Shown here: piece after piece, positions 53,362 through 64,000 of the stretch
Position numbering within the stretch: the stretch's first letter is position 1
Layout of the letters: every line of letters starts with the position of its first letter
Assembly: GCA_011634665.1 (NCBI GenBank)
Contig: WAEK01000009.1
Coordinates: 2,099,501-2,163,500 of the forward strand
DNA length: 64,000 nucleotides
Direction: 5' to 3'
Origin: Mortierella sp. BCC40632
Taxonomy: Eukaryota > Mortierellomycota > Mortierellomycetes > Mortierellales > Mortierellaceae
Translations under genes and position numbers: made by a program
Notes under the pieces: model-generated
What the model saw: the letters and a program-made list of their open reading frames with translations, nothing else
Database searches by the model: none
Told to the model about the DNA's origin: nothing

Positions 53362-54822
53362 TATCTTTACTGCATGTCAATGTAAGATCTTTTTTTTTTT
53401 TTTTTTTTTTCTCCTTTTTTTTCCTTGTGGTTTGTGGACCTCAAAAAACGGTTTCAATTGTCAGCACGCATCCATCCATGCTCTGCAAAGGGTCTTGCCG
53501 TAGCTGACATTCTTTTTGGAAAAGAAAAGCAATCTAAACAATAGAGGAATTGGAGGAGCAAGATGGCCAAGAAATGATAGAGGTAGGAATAAAAATACAA
53601 AGCAGATGGGAGAAATTCAAGAATGATGCGCCAGGATTCAGGGCCACTAGACAGATGGATTGGGGAAGGACTATCGGTTAGTGAAAATCGCTAAAAGCCT
53701 TGGTTATATTCTAGGAGAATTTGAACTCTCATTTAATCCTTGATACAATGGGTCGACCCTACCAAGACCCCTCTTGGACCTCTAGCTCACTTGTCATAGG
53801 TTGACGGCAATAATTTCGACCGAGGCATGACGAGATTTGTTTGCGCTAACAGAGTCAGTGGCGGCATTAATGGTCTATCGTTTTGTTAGTTATATTGAAA
53901 TTTAAGCATATGAGGCGCTATGAAAAGAACGTTTTATAACAATTGACGTAGACCTGCTTGATTGGGAGCCGCTCTCGCAGCTCCTGGGCCCCTCGGACCC
54001 TTTGCCCTAGTTGTAGATCCTGCCTTTTGACTTGCCCCCTCTGCGGGTACTCTTTGTACCTGGTCTTTTTCCCTTTCTCTGCATTTGTATTTTTAGTAGC
54101 TATATCGTTTCTGGGTCACCCTCCACCTTTTCCTTCTTCTCTCTACTCTTCTGTTGTAGGGCAGTGTAGTTTTGAGAACTAGCTGGCCACACCTGCAGAT
54201 CGTGGGACGAGTGCGCGCTAACGAATAAAACCCCTAACGGGGCCTGTAAAAAAAAAAAAAAAAAAAAAAAAAAAGCGCTTTATTACAACTGCGACATTGA
54301 AGACAAGACACGGAATCGCTCCTCGAACGTGCACATAGACACCACGTCACCTGATACCTTTCTGTTGTAAAACAATGACCTTTGGGAGTAATAGAAAGGA
54401 TAGGGTAACTGCCAGTTTCTCAATCTTTTAAGCGATCTCGGGGAGACAGCAATCGGTGCACGGAGCTGTAGCCAGGTAAACTGATGTGCTTGCTAGAGGA
54501 TTGCCAGCGCAAAAATGGTTGTCCAATCCACTTTGTATCAGTCTGTGCTCTGTGCCTGCATGGATATTCTAGCAGAAGCCGACTTTTTTTTTTTTTTTTG
54601 AAAGTATCATTTTGACGATCCCTTCAATGCACAGATGCACAGGGGCCACAATAAGTCTTAGGGTTACACAAAGTCAAGTCAACCCCATTATCCCTTCGTC
54701 TGTTGCAAGTCACATAGTACACCCGCAAAAATTGGAAGCGTTTTCGCTTCCAAAACAGACGAAGGGATAGGCCTTTGGAGCGAAAAACAGCCTTTTTTCT
54801 TCTTTTATTCTCCTTCTTTTCC
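53362..54822. other. Intergenic region with a probable retroposon tail
   Basis: No supported gene. About 53950-54277 ends GAATAAAACCCCTAACGGGG-CCTGT plus about 28 A residues, the look of a poly-A-tailed retroposon of another type; no target duplication is clear. Around 54411-54596 a T-run-ended stretch (CAGTTTCTCAATCTTTTAAGC, AGACAGCAATCGGTGC) weakly resembles the LINE family F 3' UTR. An open minus stretch 54624-54890 lacks motifs. Confidence 0.4.
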
Positions 54823-57800
54823 CTAAGAGTTACGCTTCCTCTTCCAAGTATCTCCGTTCTCAGCATGGACAGCTCCATACACGATCGCACACATGAGCGT
54901 AATAGCGACCAAGATCGTGATATAGAACCGACAAAACTCGGCCGTCTGCCAAAAACACTGCATCCTAGAAGGGGTTACCCATCGTTGAACACGAACAGGC
55001 ATCGCTCGATAGATCCTTCCATGTTCAATCTCGGATTCTTCCTGTATTCGTTGCATTGCTCTACGTCGTTGACGACGACGTGCACGACGCCTCCTTCGCC
55101 TCTGTTGTCTCTGAGCTTGTTCTGATATCTGGGTCACGGAATGAGTAGGTTGGTCGAGAGAGGGAGCGGACGATCGACGAAGGACAACTCTTTGGATCCA
55201 TCCTATTGGCGGAGACCTTGCCTGCTGTCCAGGAAGCGACCGGTTCCTGTCTCTTTCATCTTCAGAATCCTCTCCAGATGAAAAAGTTGAAGTTGATTCA
55301 GAATCAGATCCACTCATACTATATTCCTCGTCTGTCTCATCCGAGTCGTATCCAAAAGAAAACTCGGAAGAGTCATAGTCCTCACGGTCAAGGATCTCTT
55401 GATTCAATCGATCCAACTCTAGATGGTCAAGAGTCGAAATAATCCCATCCGCCACTGTCTGTTGGTCAGAGTTGACATCCGTTGCAAGGTCGTTGTCATG
55501 AAGGGACTCAGAGTTTGACTTCTCATCGACTTCTTTACTGGTCAAAGACTCTGGAATGCCAGAAGTGACCGACATCTCCATTGGTTGTTCATCTAGAGGA
55601 TCAGGAACTTCGCCTGTCGACCCTTCTGATCCCCTAGTTCGGCCTCGAAACCATGATCTCCATGAACCTCTTCTGCTTGTCTGTTGTGTTGACTGATTCC
55701 CCATTGCGTCAGGATGGAGACCTGTCTCTAGATCCACTTGAGTCGAAATCGTTGATCCAGCATATTGGTCATCGACCGAAAGTCGATAGTGTTCTCGGAG
55801 ATATGGACGAGTCTGAGTCTGTCTTCTGTCCATGACAATCGTAGTGGCCGGACAAGGAATCACACCGACTCTGCCAATACGATCCTCATAGTCCTCACGA
55901 CTCAGGTGTCGAAAAAACAAACGTTGGAGTGAAGGAAAGAGCAAAAAATCCTGACTGGTCCCGATCATGACCGCTAGACGATCTCCTTCAGGAACTGGTA
56001 CCCATCTACATCCATCCACATTGTCGTCGAGGGCCTGAGTTTCAGCGGGACTGTCATTAGTCTGTGCCGTATTTTTGACCGTCGACTCTTCTTTTCTTTC
56101 TTGTAAAGATTCAGTGGAAGTTTGTTCGTTAGTGGCGTCTCCTTGGGAGGAAGAATAGATCGATGTCCCTCCAAGGTGTTTGGCGACTGGTTCTGGCAGA
56201 GTCGAGACGGCAAAGGGCGAGAGTTTGGTGATGGGCATTTGGAAGGGTCGAGGGTCTGGGTCCCACCAAGGCATGCGTGCAAAAGAACTACTCTTCTTCT
56301 TGGCACCCTGTGAGCCAGCTGCCGAATTGACCATATCATCGATCTGCTCCTGGTGGCTCTGATAATGGAATCCTTGACTGCTAGCCAGGGGATGCACAGA
56401 ACAATTGTCGACCCCACTAAGAACTTTTGATCCACCTTGTGCAGGATCACAAAGGGTCGTGGCCTTGTTCTCATCCCAACCATCCTTTTGTCGACGTCTC
56501 TTTGGAAGTCGTAGACCGTTTTCTTTAGATTCCAAGAGTGCAATATCTCTTGCAATCTTGAGGCGCATCACACGTTGGCGTCGTCGTTTGGTTCGTTTCT
56601 CTTGACCTGGTGCATTTGCGGTGTCTTGTGTTTCTGTCGCCTCTTTTTCCAAAAGACTGCGTTGCCATCGACGCCAATCTAGTTCATGTTGGGCCTCAAT
56701 CTCCAAGTTGACGATCCTACGTTGACGCCATCTCTCCTTTCGTAGCTCTTTTTCCTCTGGACTAAGATGAGTGGTCAAGTTTTCGTTTATATTGTTCAAG
56801 TCCACTTGAACAGACTCTTCACCATGGTAGGTCATTGTCGTTGTCTGTGATTGTGATTGTGATTGTGGGATTTGTGGGAGGTCATGGACGGGGTCCCGAT
56901 GTTGTTGACGAGATTTCCTACAAAGCATGGAAGGGCGAGCCGAGTCTAGAGCTGTTGAGGTCATGACCCAGGGTTCGTGCCACCATCCACCTTTGCCTGA
57001 TTCAAGGACTAGAAAAAATGTCGGGTCTCCTTCAATATCTGTATTTGTGAGTGGGTTCCGTAAGGCACGATTCTGAATCAAAGAGTGAACCCATTTTGGA
57101 ATTCGTTTCCGTTTCTGTGGTCGTGCTTTGCGGGAGCTGCTTCCTCGAGAGTGATCGAGCATTGGGCCAGAGGAAGTGGACTCTGTGACTGTAGCGGAGG
57201 CATGTATTGTTGGGTCAGGCGGACGAATGTTTTCCTGGGTTGCAAATGGATGGTCACCCATAGGTAGAGCCGCGGCCTCAGAGACAGTGGCGGGTCTATT
57301 CAAAGATGATGTTGTGTTGGTACACGGTAGAGGCGGAGTGTCATCCCCAGAGTCGCTTTCTTCATGTTGGTCAAAGAACTGGGGCAGATATGGACGGAGG
57401 GCACGGGAGCGGACTCGTTGTGTCTGGAAGAGGAGTCGTAGGAGGTGTTGGGCGTGGTAGTAGTTGGCGTTCTTTGGAGGTGTCGGGATCGTGCAGCCAC
57501 AGGAGCAGGGCTGCGATGGCGTCAAGAGTCTAGCTAAGATCAAGGACACTGGTTGGCCTGTCGGGACCGAGATGGAAAGGCTAGGTTAGGGACAAGACAA
57601 ACATGGAAAGGGGTGTAGGAGGAGGACGCGTCAACGGAGAACAAGTCTGAGTGTATGATGCACGCTACCAACAATGTTGGTTGTCCTCTCGCTGTCGTCC
57701 TGAAGAGTCCCTGGGTCAGCAAGGTATGATGAAAGAGGCTCGAGCGTGAGTGGATCTAGGGTATGTAAGGGGATACTGCCGATCCAGCGGTTGGTTGGCG

Positions 57801-57825
57801 TGACAAAATGGATCTGACCAGACAT
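54823..57825 (-). CDS. Putative C-terminally anchored membrane protein of unknown function (963 aa)
   Basis: Two exons fit: 57825-57669 and 57557-54823. The intron (57558-57668, GT..AG) joins NIV-GQPVSLILARLL and gives a proper ATG (MSGQIHFVTPTNRWIG) to a frame that otherwise lacks one. Features in order: N-terminal domain with CSCGC, Ser-rich linker, basic region (RKARPQKRKRIPKWV), helical charged segment (LRKERWRQRRIVNLEIEAQ), an acidic Ser/Asp/Glu block (SDSESTSTFSSGEDSEDE), an Arg-rich block (RRRRRRARRRQRRRAM) and a single hydrophobic span (FYITILVAITLMCAIVYGAV) about 35 residues from the C-terminus. This suggests a tail-anchored or single-pass ER/nuclear-envelope protein. Family not recognised. 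Confidence 0.75.
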
Positions 57826-58208
57826 GGGCTGTTCTTGCGACGAAGGGGAGAGGGGAAGGAGGGAGGAGGAAGGAGGGAGGGGGGAGAAGAGGAAGAGGAG
57901 GAAGGAAAACAAAGAAAAGAGGCGGCAGTGGTGTAAAGTAGGGCGACAAAAGCCAAGCAGAGGACGAAAAGAGAAGGATGAGAGTAAGCGGAAGGATGAG
58001 CGAGCAGGCAAGGAGACAGATAAACAGCAGTAGCAATGAGGCAGAGTAGCGGCAGGCAATTGCGGCAGCAATGGGAAGCACCAGTATGTTTAGCAGTAGC
58101 AGTAGCACCACCAGGCCTGCCCCCTACCCCGCAGCCCACATATTGATGGAAAGCGATAGACGAGCGACGACGAGCGACGACATGGGTCCGAGAGACAGAC
58201 AGACAGAC

Positions 58209-58247
<39 letters not shown>

Positions 58248-58892
58248 AAGAGAGAATGAGCGAGTCGAGCACACTCCCTGGATTCTACTCTGTGCTTGTT
58301 CCAGCCGTGCCTGGTACGGACACTTTCATGTACGTCGTTCCTGATTCTGTCTCTTGCTGCAATAGTGTACGGATCTTGAGCAAGGCTCGTCTATCGTCCA
58401 GAGAAAGCGAGAGAGAGAGAAAGAGAGATCACCACCTCTATTCATACTGCCGCGTGGCAAGACGAGGGGCGTTCGACCCTGCTGCCGTCAGCACAGCGAT
58501 GAGCGATGGCGCCCGTACGGGAAAAGTTACCAGCCTGGTTATGGACTTGGACGTTGCGCTCCTTTGGTCTCTCTCCGACGCATGTCGTCAACGGACAAAC
58601 CGTCCATCTGCTCTGTTCTGTTCTGTCTCTGTCTCTCTGTCTGTCCGTTTGTCTGCCTGGAATGCAAGATGCGATGTGCAGGCTGGTCCGAGCGCAGAGT
58701 TGCACTTTGCTCAACTCCCGTTTGGGAGAGAGAGGTCTGTGGGATGTCTGCTAGTGGAAATGGGATGCAGCTTGCGGATGAGCTCCATTCGTGGATCACA
58801 GAGCGGGATCGGCCCCTGAGCTGAGCGATGCGCGGGATGCAGAACACGGGCAGATCGCAAGGGGAGAGAAGAGAGAAGGGAAAAGAGAGAGG

Positions 58893-58895
<3 letters not shown>

Positions 58896-58937
<42 letters not shown>
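58896..58937 (+). repeat. (ACAG)n microsatellite
   Basis: About ten tandem ACAG units; a shorter run is at about 58193-58213. Tandem tetranucleotide with no spacers. Confidence 0.95.
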
Positions 58938-58938
<1 letters not shown>

Positions 58939-59961
58939 AAAGATGCCAAACAGGATGTGACCAAGGGGCATGCAATGGGCAATGGGGATGTATCATTTAG
59001 CTCGGCATGCATTGTTCTGCGTTCATCGATCTCAAGCATCGACAACAGAGGTTATCCAAGCATGTTTTTCTCTACGCCTACTTGCTTGTCCTGTCTGCGT
59101 GTGTCCCCATCCTATCCCCATTCTCATTCTCATTCTCGTCCTCATTCTTATTTATTCTCCTCTCCGATCGCTATTTATGTACCCGCCCGGGGTTGTGTAT
59201 GTCCCACCTCCTGCGGCAAGGGGTGTTGAGCGGCGCGGGGGTGGGCCTTGGGTTGGCATGGGCCGTGCTTCTGCACCGCGGCCCTGGTCCGATCCACCAT
59301 TTCTTCCTCCACAAGGATCCCAGCCCCAGCCCCGGCCCACTCCACCGTATCCCTGACCCTCTGTCTGTGCTGACTCCAAATCCCACCCCTGGGCGCCTCG
59401 GCTACGGTCTGCGGGGCTGAGCAAGGTACTGCCAAAATGAGCTGCAGACGAGCCGTCTCGTTCGCTTTTGCCTTGCCTCGTTGTCGCCTTGTCTCCGTCC
59501 CGCTCCCTGCGCCTGGTTCTGCGCCTGTGGTGCTTGCGCCAGTCCTTTGGCCCGACCGCGTCTCCGGCGGGTGCCTTTGGTGCCCTTTCCTCTCATACTT
59601 TGCCGTCGCCTTGCATGCTCTTTCTCTTTTTTCACTCTCTTTCACTCTCTTTCACTTTCTCTTTCTTGTCTCGCCTTCTGCCGACTCTTCCGACCTTTCT
59701 TTGTCCTTTGCTCCATGATATTTTACTCTTCGTCCATCGCATTCAACATATCAACTACATCGACCACAATCGGCCCTTCTTCAACCCCCACACTCCCACC
59801 CCGACCCGTCTCTTGCTGACGACTGGTTACTTTCGCCACGTCTTTTTTCCCCTTCTTTGCCTCGTCTCTACTACCCCGTCAGCTCCACTCTCGCTCTATC
59901 TCTTTCCTTCTCTCTTTCTCTCACTCTCTCATTCTCTTTTCTTTCTTTCTCTTTTTCTCTC

Positions 59962-59996
<35 letters not shown>

Positions 59997-60164
59997 CTCC
60001 TCCTCCTCTCTGTCTTACTCTTACTCTTCTCACTCTTCTCACTCCTCTCTCACACACACTCTTTCTTTCTTTCTCCCTCTTATTGCTCCTTTTTTCGCCA
60101 TCGCTCAGTGCAGTGTGCGCAGACAGCGAAAAGGATAATCCTCTTTTTCACTCCTCGCGTCCCT

Positions 60165-60214
60165 CCTCCTCCTCCTCCTCCTCCTCCTCCTCCTCCTCCT
60201 CCTCCTCCTCCTCC
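60165..60214 (+). repeat. (CTC)n tract in the leader of the Myb-like gene
   Basis: About sixteen CTC triplets end 11 bp before the ATG at 60226, capping roughly 600 bases of pyrimidine-rich plus strand. It is probably 5' UTR or core promoter. Confidence 0.85.
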
Positions 60215-60225
60215 TTCTCAGAAAC

Positions 60226-63200
60226 ATGACCTCGCCCTTTGACCAAGCGCGACAGCACCGGAAGCGGCCTTCTTCTGCATTCTCGTATCAGTCATACGGC
60301 TTTGACTTTCTTTCCAACAGTCGTCCTAACGACTATGACAGCTCTTGTCACGAGCCATCGAACAAACGGAGGTCCATCAAACGCCCCTGGACAAATGCAG
60401 AACAGGAGGCACTCTATGTCGCTGTGGAGCGGTTTAAACTCTTTGGCCGCTGGCGCGAGGTCAAGGAGCGAATGGGCATCGATCGAACTATTGCCGAGAT
60501 TGAACAGGAATACACACGAATCTATGGCGAGCTCCCTGACACGGACAATGACCACGACAATGATGACCAGGGTCAAGATGACAAGGACGATAGCGAGGCG
60601 TTGGCACAGGTGCCAAAGCAGGAGGAAGAGCCACAGAGTGTGTCTCAGAGACAGAGTCAGGCACAGCGGCGTCGATACCGCCAGCCCAAAGTCAACGATG
60701 ACGACGAGGATGATGACGATGAAGAAGACGAAGACGAAGACGAAGACGACGACCACGACGGTGATGACGAACACAATGACCATGACGACGAGAGTGACGG
60801 TGACGAGGACGAGCTGGGTCAAAGTCATCATCGTTTAGAAATGCTCAAGTCTGCAGCAGCAACCCCTGCACTTACTTTTGCCTCCTCGTCTGCAGCAAGC
60901 GACCGGTCCTCGCAGGAGAATGCAGCTCATTCCTCGGACAGGATCAAGACTTATTCCTTCCCTCATAACGTTTCCGTCTGTGCAGAGTCAACGGTAGGGA
61001 ATTTGACGAATGGGTCCACATTACCTCCTGTACGTCGTACATCCTTAGACAACCACTTGCTCCGTGACACGGATTTTGATGTAGACGACGATATGGACGA
61101 TGGTGATGAAGACGCTCTTATGGCCGATTGTTCGCCTCTCTTCCCAGTTTCTCAGAGAGAGGCTCGTCTTGGTAGTAGTGACAGGATTTCCTTGACCCAT
61201 CAGGACCCACATTCGTCGCATCGACCTGCATCGTCTCTATCATTATTACAACAACCACAAGAGCAGCAGAAGCAACTTCAAAAGCTACCACTGCCCTCCT
61301 CAACCTCTTCCACATCACCTCCACAACATCAACAACAGCATCAACAACAGCAACAGGTCCCTCAGTCATTAGCATTGTCATCTTCAGGTCTTTGTACACA
61401 AGAACCCACACAACTTGCACCCGAGACCCATGGGCGACTACCGCAACATCGACACCAGAAGCATCTTTCCCTGGATGGTCGACCAGCACGGATGGTCCGA
61501 GTCTGGACCCCAGAACAATCCGAGACCCTCAAGAATCTGATTGAAGTGTATTTCCCAGGTTCCTATCGAATCAATTGGGTCTGGGTAGCGGCCCAGATGG
61601 GCAACACCTTTACGAGGAAACAATGCAAGAACAAGTGGGAAATCATGCGCAGGCGCATGGGAACTGAAGATGAGATTCAACTATTGAAAATAGGATATCA
61701 AGAATTTGGGCCTTCTTGGGGTCAAATCCAAGAAAAATATCTTCCGGAACGATCCCGTGGTGGGATCTCCATCATGTGGGAATTACTCGAGTCGCGTGAG
61801 GCGGAGCAGAGGATTCAACAAGAGCAACAACAACGGGATCAAAATGGGTTGTTTTCTGGTCAGGATGAACATCTATCACAAAACATGGATATGGACACGG
61901 ATTCGGTTGCTTCCAATGGCTCTCAACCTTCACCACAACCACCATCACAATCAACGCAACCAACGCAACCGTCGCCAGCACACCAGCAACACCAGCAACA
62001 ACAGCAACAACAACAACAACAACAACAGAGTATACCCACCAAATCAAAACCTTTTACTCATTCTAGATCGACCTCACTCAGTAGTCATCTTCTTGGAGGT
62101 AATGGATCCTCGTTTTCAAGTCGACCTCGTACTATTTCCGAAGGGATTGAAGCACTTGAGGTGTTGCATCCTGTTTTACCCTCATTTCCTTCCAAGGGCT
62201 TGAATGGTTTGGATCATCGGCGTCATCGACCTCATCGGTCTATGGAAGTTAATATGCTCCGCAATGGTCATGGTCATCGAGGCCTACTACTTGATCCAAC
62301 CATGCTTGATCCACCAACCTTGGACTCGAATAGCATGACCACCACCACCACCACCACCACCGCAACAACGGCGACGATGGCTACTCTAGGAGAAGGGAGT
62401 GTTGGAGCCAGTTCCGACCGTAGTTTACCCATGACCTGGACAGAACCTTTGACGCGTCGATTGGAACAATTGATTCGATTTCATTTCCCAAACCATCAAA
62501 AGGTCAATTGGGTCAAGATTTCTTCCATGATGGGAACCAACCCAGTGGTGACCAAGGAACAATGTAAACGACGTTGGTATTTAATTTCTCAGAACAGTCA
62601 TCTTCAATATCGACCTATGGAATCGATCCTGACTCGAGATGGGATTCGTGGACTCGTTGGTGGAAGTAATAATAATAGTAGTAGTATTAGTAGTCTTGGT
62701 AGTCATGGTAGTGGCAGTGGTAGTGGAGGAGTAGGAGGGTCATTCTCTTCGTCTACTAGGTCCTCATTTTATAGAGGACATAGCAAATCACTTTCCGAGA
62801 GTGCCTCCGTCATTTTGGGACTTTCCATGGCAATGCCCCCAAGTCGACTCGCTACATCTACCTCGAGTCATCTACCGCGCAAAACGACGACGACGACGAC
62901 GGCCATGACCACGACGACGAGTGAGAAGAGTCTATGGGGAGAACAAGAAATGGCCCTGTTGAGACGTGGACTAGAACGATTCGGTCCTTCTTGGCGTGAG
63001 ATCCAAAGACATTATCTACATGAACGGTCGATCAGTTCAATTGCGAACCAAGGGGAAGTGATCCTGGCAAGTCAAGAGGAAGAGAAAGGAGCTCCTCGGA
63101 TATTAGATCGTTGTTCAACAGTATCCATCCAAGTGAATAACCAAGTCAGGACTGAAGAGGGTGCCTTTGGAGTACCACGGGGAAGGGCTTCTTTGAATGA

Positions 63201-63315
63201 AAAGAGTGGAAGTGAGACGGAAGAGGATGAATTGGAGGAAGAAGAAGAAGAGGACGAGAGGATGGAGAGGATGGATGGTTCTGTGGCAAGATTAGCCACC
63301 CAGGTAGTTGAGTAG
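60226..63315 (+). CDS. Multi-repeat Myb/SANT-like DNA-binding protein (1029 aa)
   Basis: Probable nuclear transcription factor or chromatin protein. Single exon from ATG at 60226. Five Myb/SANT-like segments: residues about 53-100 (RPWTNAEQEALYVAVERF), 424-478 (RVWTPEQSETLKNLIEVYF .. CKNKWEIMRRR), 479-522 (EDEIQLLKIGYQEFGPSWGQ), 735-790 (MTWTEPLTRRLEQLIRFHF .. CKRRWYLIS) and 903-945 (LWGEQEMALLRRGLERFGPSW). These look like two Myb pairs plus a lone N-terminal repeat. Linkers are low complexity: a long Asp/Glu block (about 105-200), Gln runs (about 345-380 and 590-605), Thr and Ser/Gly runs, and an acidic C-terminus (DELEEEEEEDER). The target is unknown. Confidence 0.85.
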   Translation: MTSPFDQARQHRKRPSSAFSYQSYGFDFLSNSRPNDYDSSCHEPSNKRRSIKRPWTNAEQEALYVAVERFKLFGRWREVKERMGIDRTIAEIEQEYTRIYGELPDTDNDHDNDDQGQDDKDDSEALAQVPKQEEEPQSVSQRQSQAQRRRYRQPKVNDDDEDDDDEEDEDEDEDDDHDGDDEHNDHDDESDGDEDELGQSHHRLEMLKSAAATPALTFASSSAASDRSSQENAAHSSDRIKTYSFPHNVSVCAESTVGNLTNGSTLPPVRRTSLDNHLLRDTDFDVDDDMDDGDEDALMADCSPLFPVSQREARLGSSDRISLTHQDPHSSHRPASSLSLLQQPQEQQKQLQKLPLPSSTSSTSPPQHQQQHQQQQQVPQSLALSSSGLCTQEPTQLAPETHGRLPQHRHQKHLSLDGRPARMVRVWTPEQSETLKNLIEVYFPGSYRINWVWVAAQMGNTFTRKQCKNKWEIMRRRMGTEDEIQLLKIGYQEFGPSWGQIQEKYLPERSRGGISIMWELLESREAEQRIQQEQQQRDQNGLFSGQDEHLSQNMDMDTDSVASNGSQPSPQPPSQSTQPTQPSPAHQQHQQQQQQQQQQQQSIPTKSKPFTHSRSTSLSSHLLGGNGSSFSSRPRTISEGIEALEVLHPVLPSFPSKGLNGLDHRRHRPHRSMEVNMLRNGHGHRGLLLDPTMLDPPTLDSNSMTTTTTTTTATTATMATLGEGSVGASSDRSLPMTWTEPLTRRLEQLIRFHFPNHQKVNWVKISSMMGTNPVVTKEQCKRRWYLISQNSHLQYRPMESILTRDGIRGLVGGSNNNSSSISSLGSHGSGSGSGGVGGSFSSSTRSSFYRGHSKSLSESASVILGLSMAMPPSRLATSTSSHLPRKTTTTTTAMTTTTSEKSLWGEQEMALLRRGLERFGPSWREIQRHYLHERSISSIANQGEVILASQEEEKGAPRILDRCSTVSIQVNNQVRTEEGAFGVPRGRASLNEKSGSETEEDELEEEEEEDERMERMDGSVARLATQVVE

Positions 63316-64000
63316 GCATATTTTGTTAATAATAATTATTAAATAATAATAATAATAATGCTGATTGAAGATTTCTTCAAGGCCCTTCTATTAAAACTTG
63401 GCTCCGTTTGAAGTAAATACCTGTAACAACAACAACAACAACAACAATAATAATAATAATAATAAAAAGGAGGGGTATATATGAAAAGGAGTGACTAGGA
63501 CGAAAAGAGCAGGGAGTGGAGAAGGGAAAGAACTGAAGCGTAATTGCAAAGGTGCGTAGATTCGTAGACAGAGTGTCTAATAGAAGTGGCAGTTGTAGTA
63601 GAGCTGCTGCTGTTGCTGGTTGTCGTGGTGGTGGACTAGGAGAGAGATAGATAGATAGATAAAAAAGAACCCGGGATAGAAAGAATTTCTTGGGCGGAAG
63701 GGGGAGGAAGACGAGGTCTGGGATACCTGTTCTATCTCTTCCTCTCCTCCCCCTCCCCCCCTTTTTTTTCCTACTCTCGTCCTCCCCTTTTCTTCTCCTC
63801 AACCCTTCTCCTCTCTTTTGACTATCAAGTGGTAGATCGGGTTCTGTTGATCCTTTCCAAGTAATTGGTGCGCAAGTAGCACGCGTGTTGCCTCGCCTTG
63901 CCCTTGCCTTTTTTTTTTTTTTTTTTTTTTGGTGTTGTCAATTCCAGGATGGCGTGCAATTGCTCTTTTTGATTCTTTTTTTTTCGCTGTCTCAAGGACA
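63316..64000. other. 3' flank of the Myb-like gene and poly-T stretch
   Basis: AATAATAAT and AACAACAAC repeats at about 63331-63465, CT-rich stretch at 63720-63800 and a T run at about 63909-63930. Minus-strand open sequence 63377-63802 is repeat translation. No gene is visible before the right edge. Confidence 0.55.

Larger units (their letters stand above)
57826..60225. other. Long divergent intergenic region with microsatellites and polypyrimidine leader
   Basis: No supported gene in 2.4 kb between two divergent genes. It contains (ACAG)n and (AG)n at about 58191-58240, (ACAG)n at about 58896-58937, GC-rich sequence at 59180-59420, and from about 59610 an almost pure pyrimidine strand with (CT)n near 59965-59992 and (CTC)n near 60165-60214 leading into the ATG at 60226. 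Long open stretches here (for example 59468-60229) translate into Ser/Leu/Phe or Arg/Glu repeats and are not credible proteins. Confidence 0.6.

Noticed and set aside
57756..58274. 172-codon minus-strand frame upstream of the 963-aa gene
   Set aside because: Made of CT/TGTC repeat codons; only its last part overlaps the real first exon in another frame.
58256..58819. 187-codon plus-strand frame in the divergent intergenic region
   Set aside because: Composition is Ser/Arg-rich from repeats, no domain, overlapping equally open frames on both strands; weak case for a gene.
58191..58937. ACAG tandem repeats considered as a CRISPR-like array
   Set aside because: Uninterrupted tetranucleotide microsatellites without spacers in a eukaryotic genome.
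59468..60229. 253-codon open frame rich in Ser, Leu and Phe upstream of the Myb-like gene
   Set aside because: It is a translation of (CT)n and (CTC)n repeats and ends just over the real ATG; no domain.
60292..60831. 179-codon minus-strand frame opposite the Myb-like gene
   Set aside because: Shadow of the Asp/Glu-coding tract, giving Val/Ile runs.
63377..63802. 141-codon minus-strand frame at the right end
   Set aside because: Driven by AAT/AAC and CT repeats, with poly-Ile and poly-Val stretches; no domain.

Overview
This is a fungal nuclear contig. Genes carry short introns (about 95-285 bp) with GT..AG borders, several promoters lie over long polypyrimidine leaders, two tRNA genes are present, and retroelements are abundant. 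The gene content (F-box/leucine-rich proteins in tandem, a Crinkler-type relic, an HSPA12-like Hsp70, an eukaryotic nitrate-assimilation pair, and LINEs encoding RNase H) suggests an early-diverging fungus, most likely Mucoromycota/Mortierellomycotina. That placement is inference; no ribosomal gene is present to test it.

Left arm, 1-17.3 kb: conventional genes. A nitrate reductase (minus, running off the left edge) and a nitrate/nitrite porter (plus) diverge from one 742-bp promoter region holding GATA-type motifs, forming a compact nitrate uptake/reduction unit. Two tandem F-box/LRR paralogues follow, then a 14-TM-type drug:H+ antiporter, a small proline-rich protein, a four-exon Hsp70-like protein with an Asn/Gln/Gly-rich N-terminus, and tRNA-Gly(GCC).

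Middle, 17.3-44.6 kb: a nested retroelement block with no host gene. It starts with an LTR abutting the tRNA-Gly gene. A 5'-truncated LINE (copy A) with target duplications follows. A second LINE (copy B) is cut by two inverted Tc1/mariner copies; the segment between the two copies appears to have been inverted, because putting it back joins the two halves of ORF1 in frame. Next come two tRNA-headed SINE-like units in an 0.8-kb-arm inverted repeat, Ty3/gypsy fragments (integrase, gag, LTRs), an unusual unit bounded by inverted 133-bp LTR-like repeats with two convergent ORFs, a truncated LINE (copy D) inside an LTR, a decayed gag, and scrambled LINE pieces.

Right arm, 44.6-64 kb: a 781-aa protein of unknown function, a decayed Crinkler-type gene with a P-loop NTPase region, more LINE tails (including copy G with target duplications), tRNA-Arg(TCG), a 963-aa two-exon putative tail-anchored protein, and a 1029-aa protein with five Myb/SANT-like segments downstream of a very long polypyrimidine leader. 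Many frame breaks in the transposons, and the tail of the drug transporter, coincide with A/T homopolymers. Sequencing or assembly indels should therefore be kept in mind before calling these genes dead.
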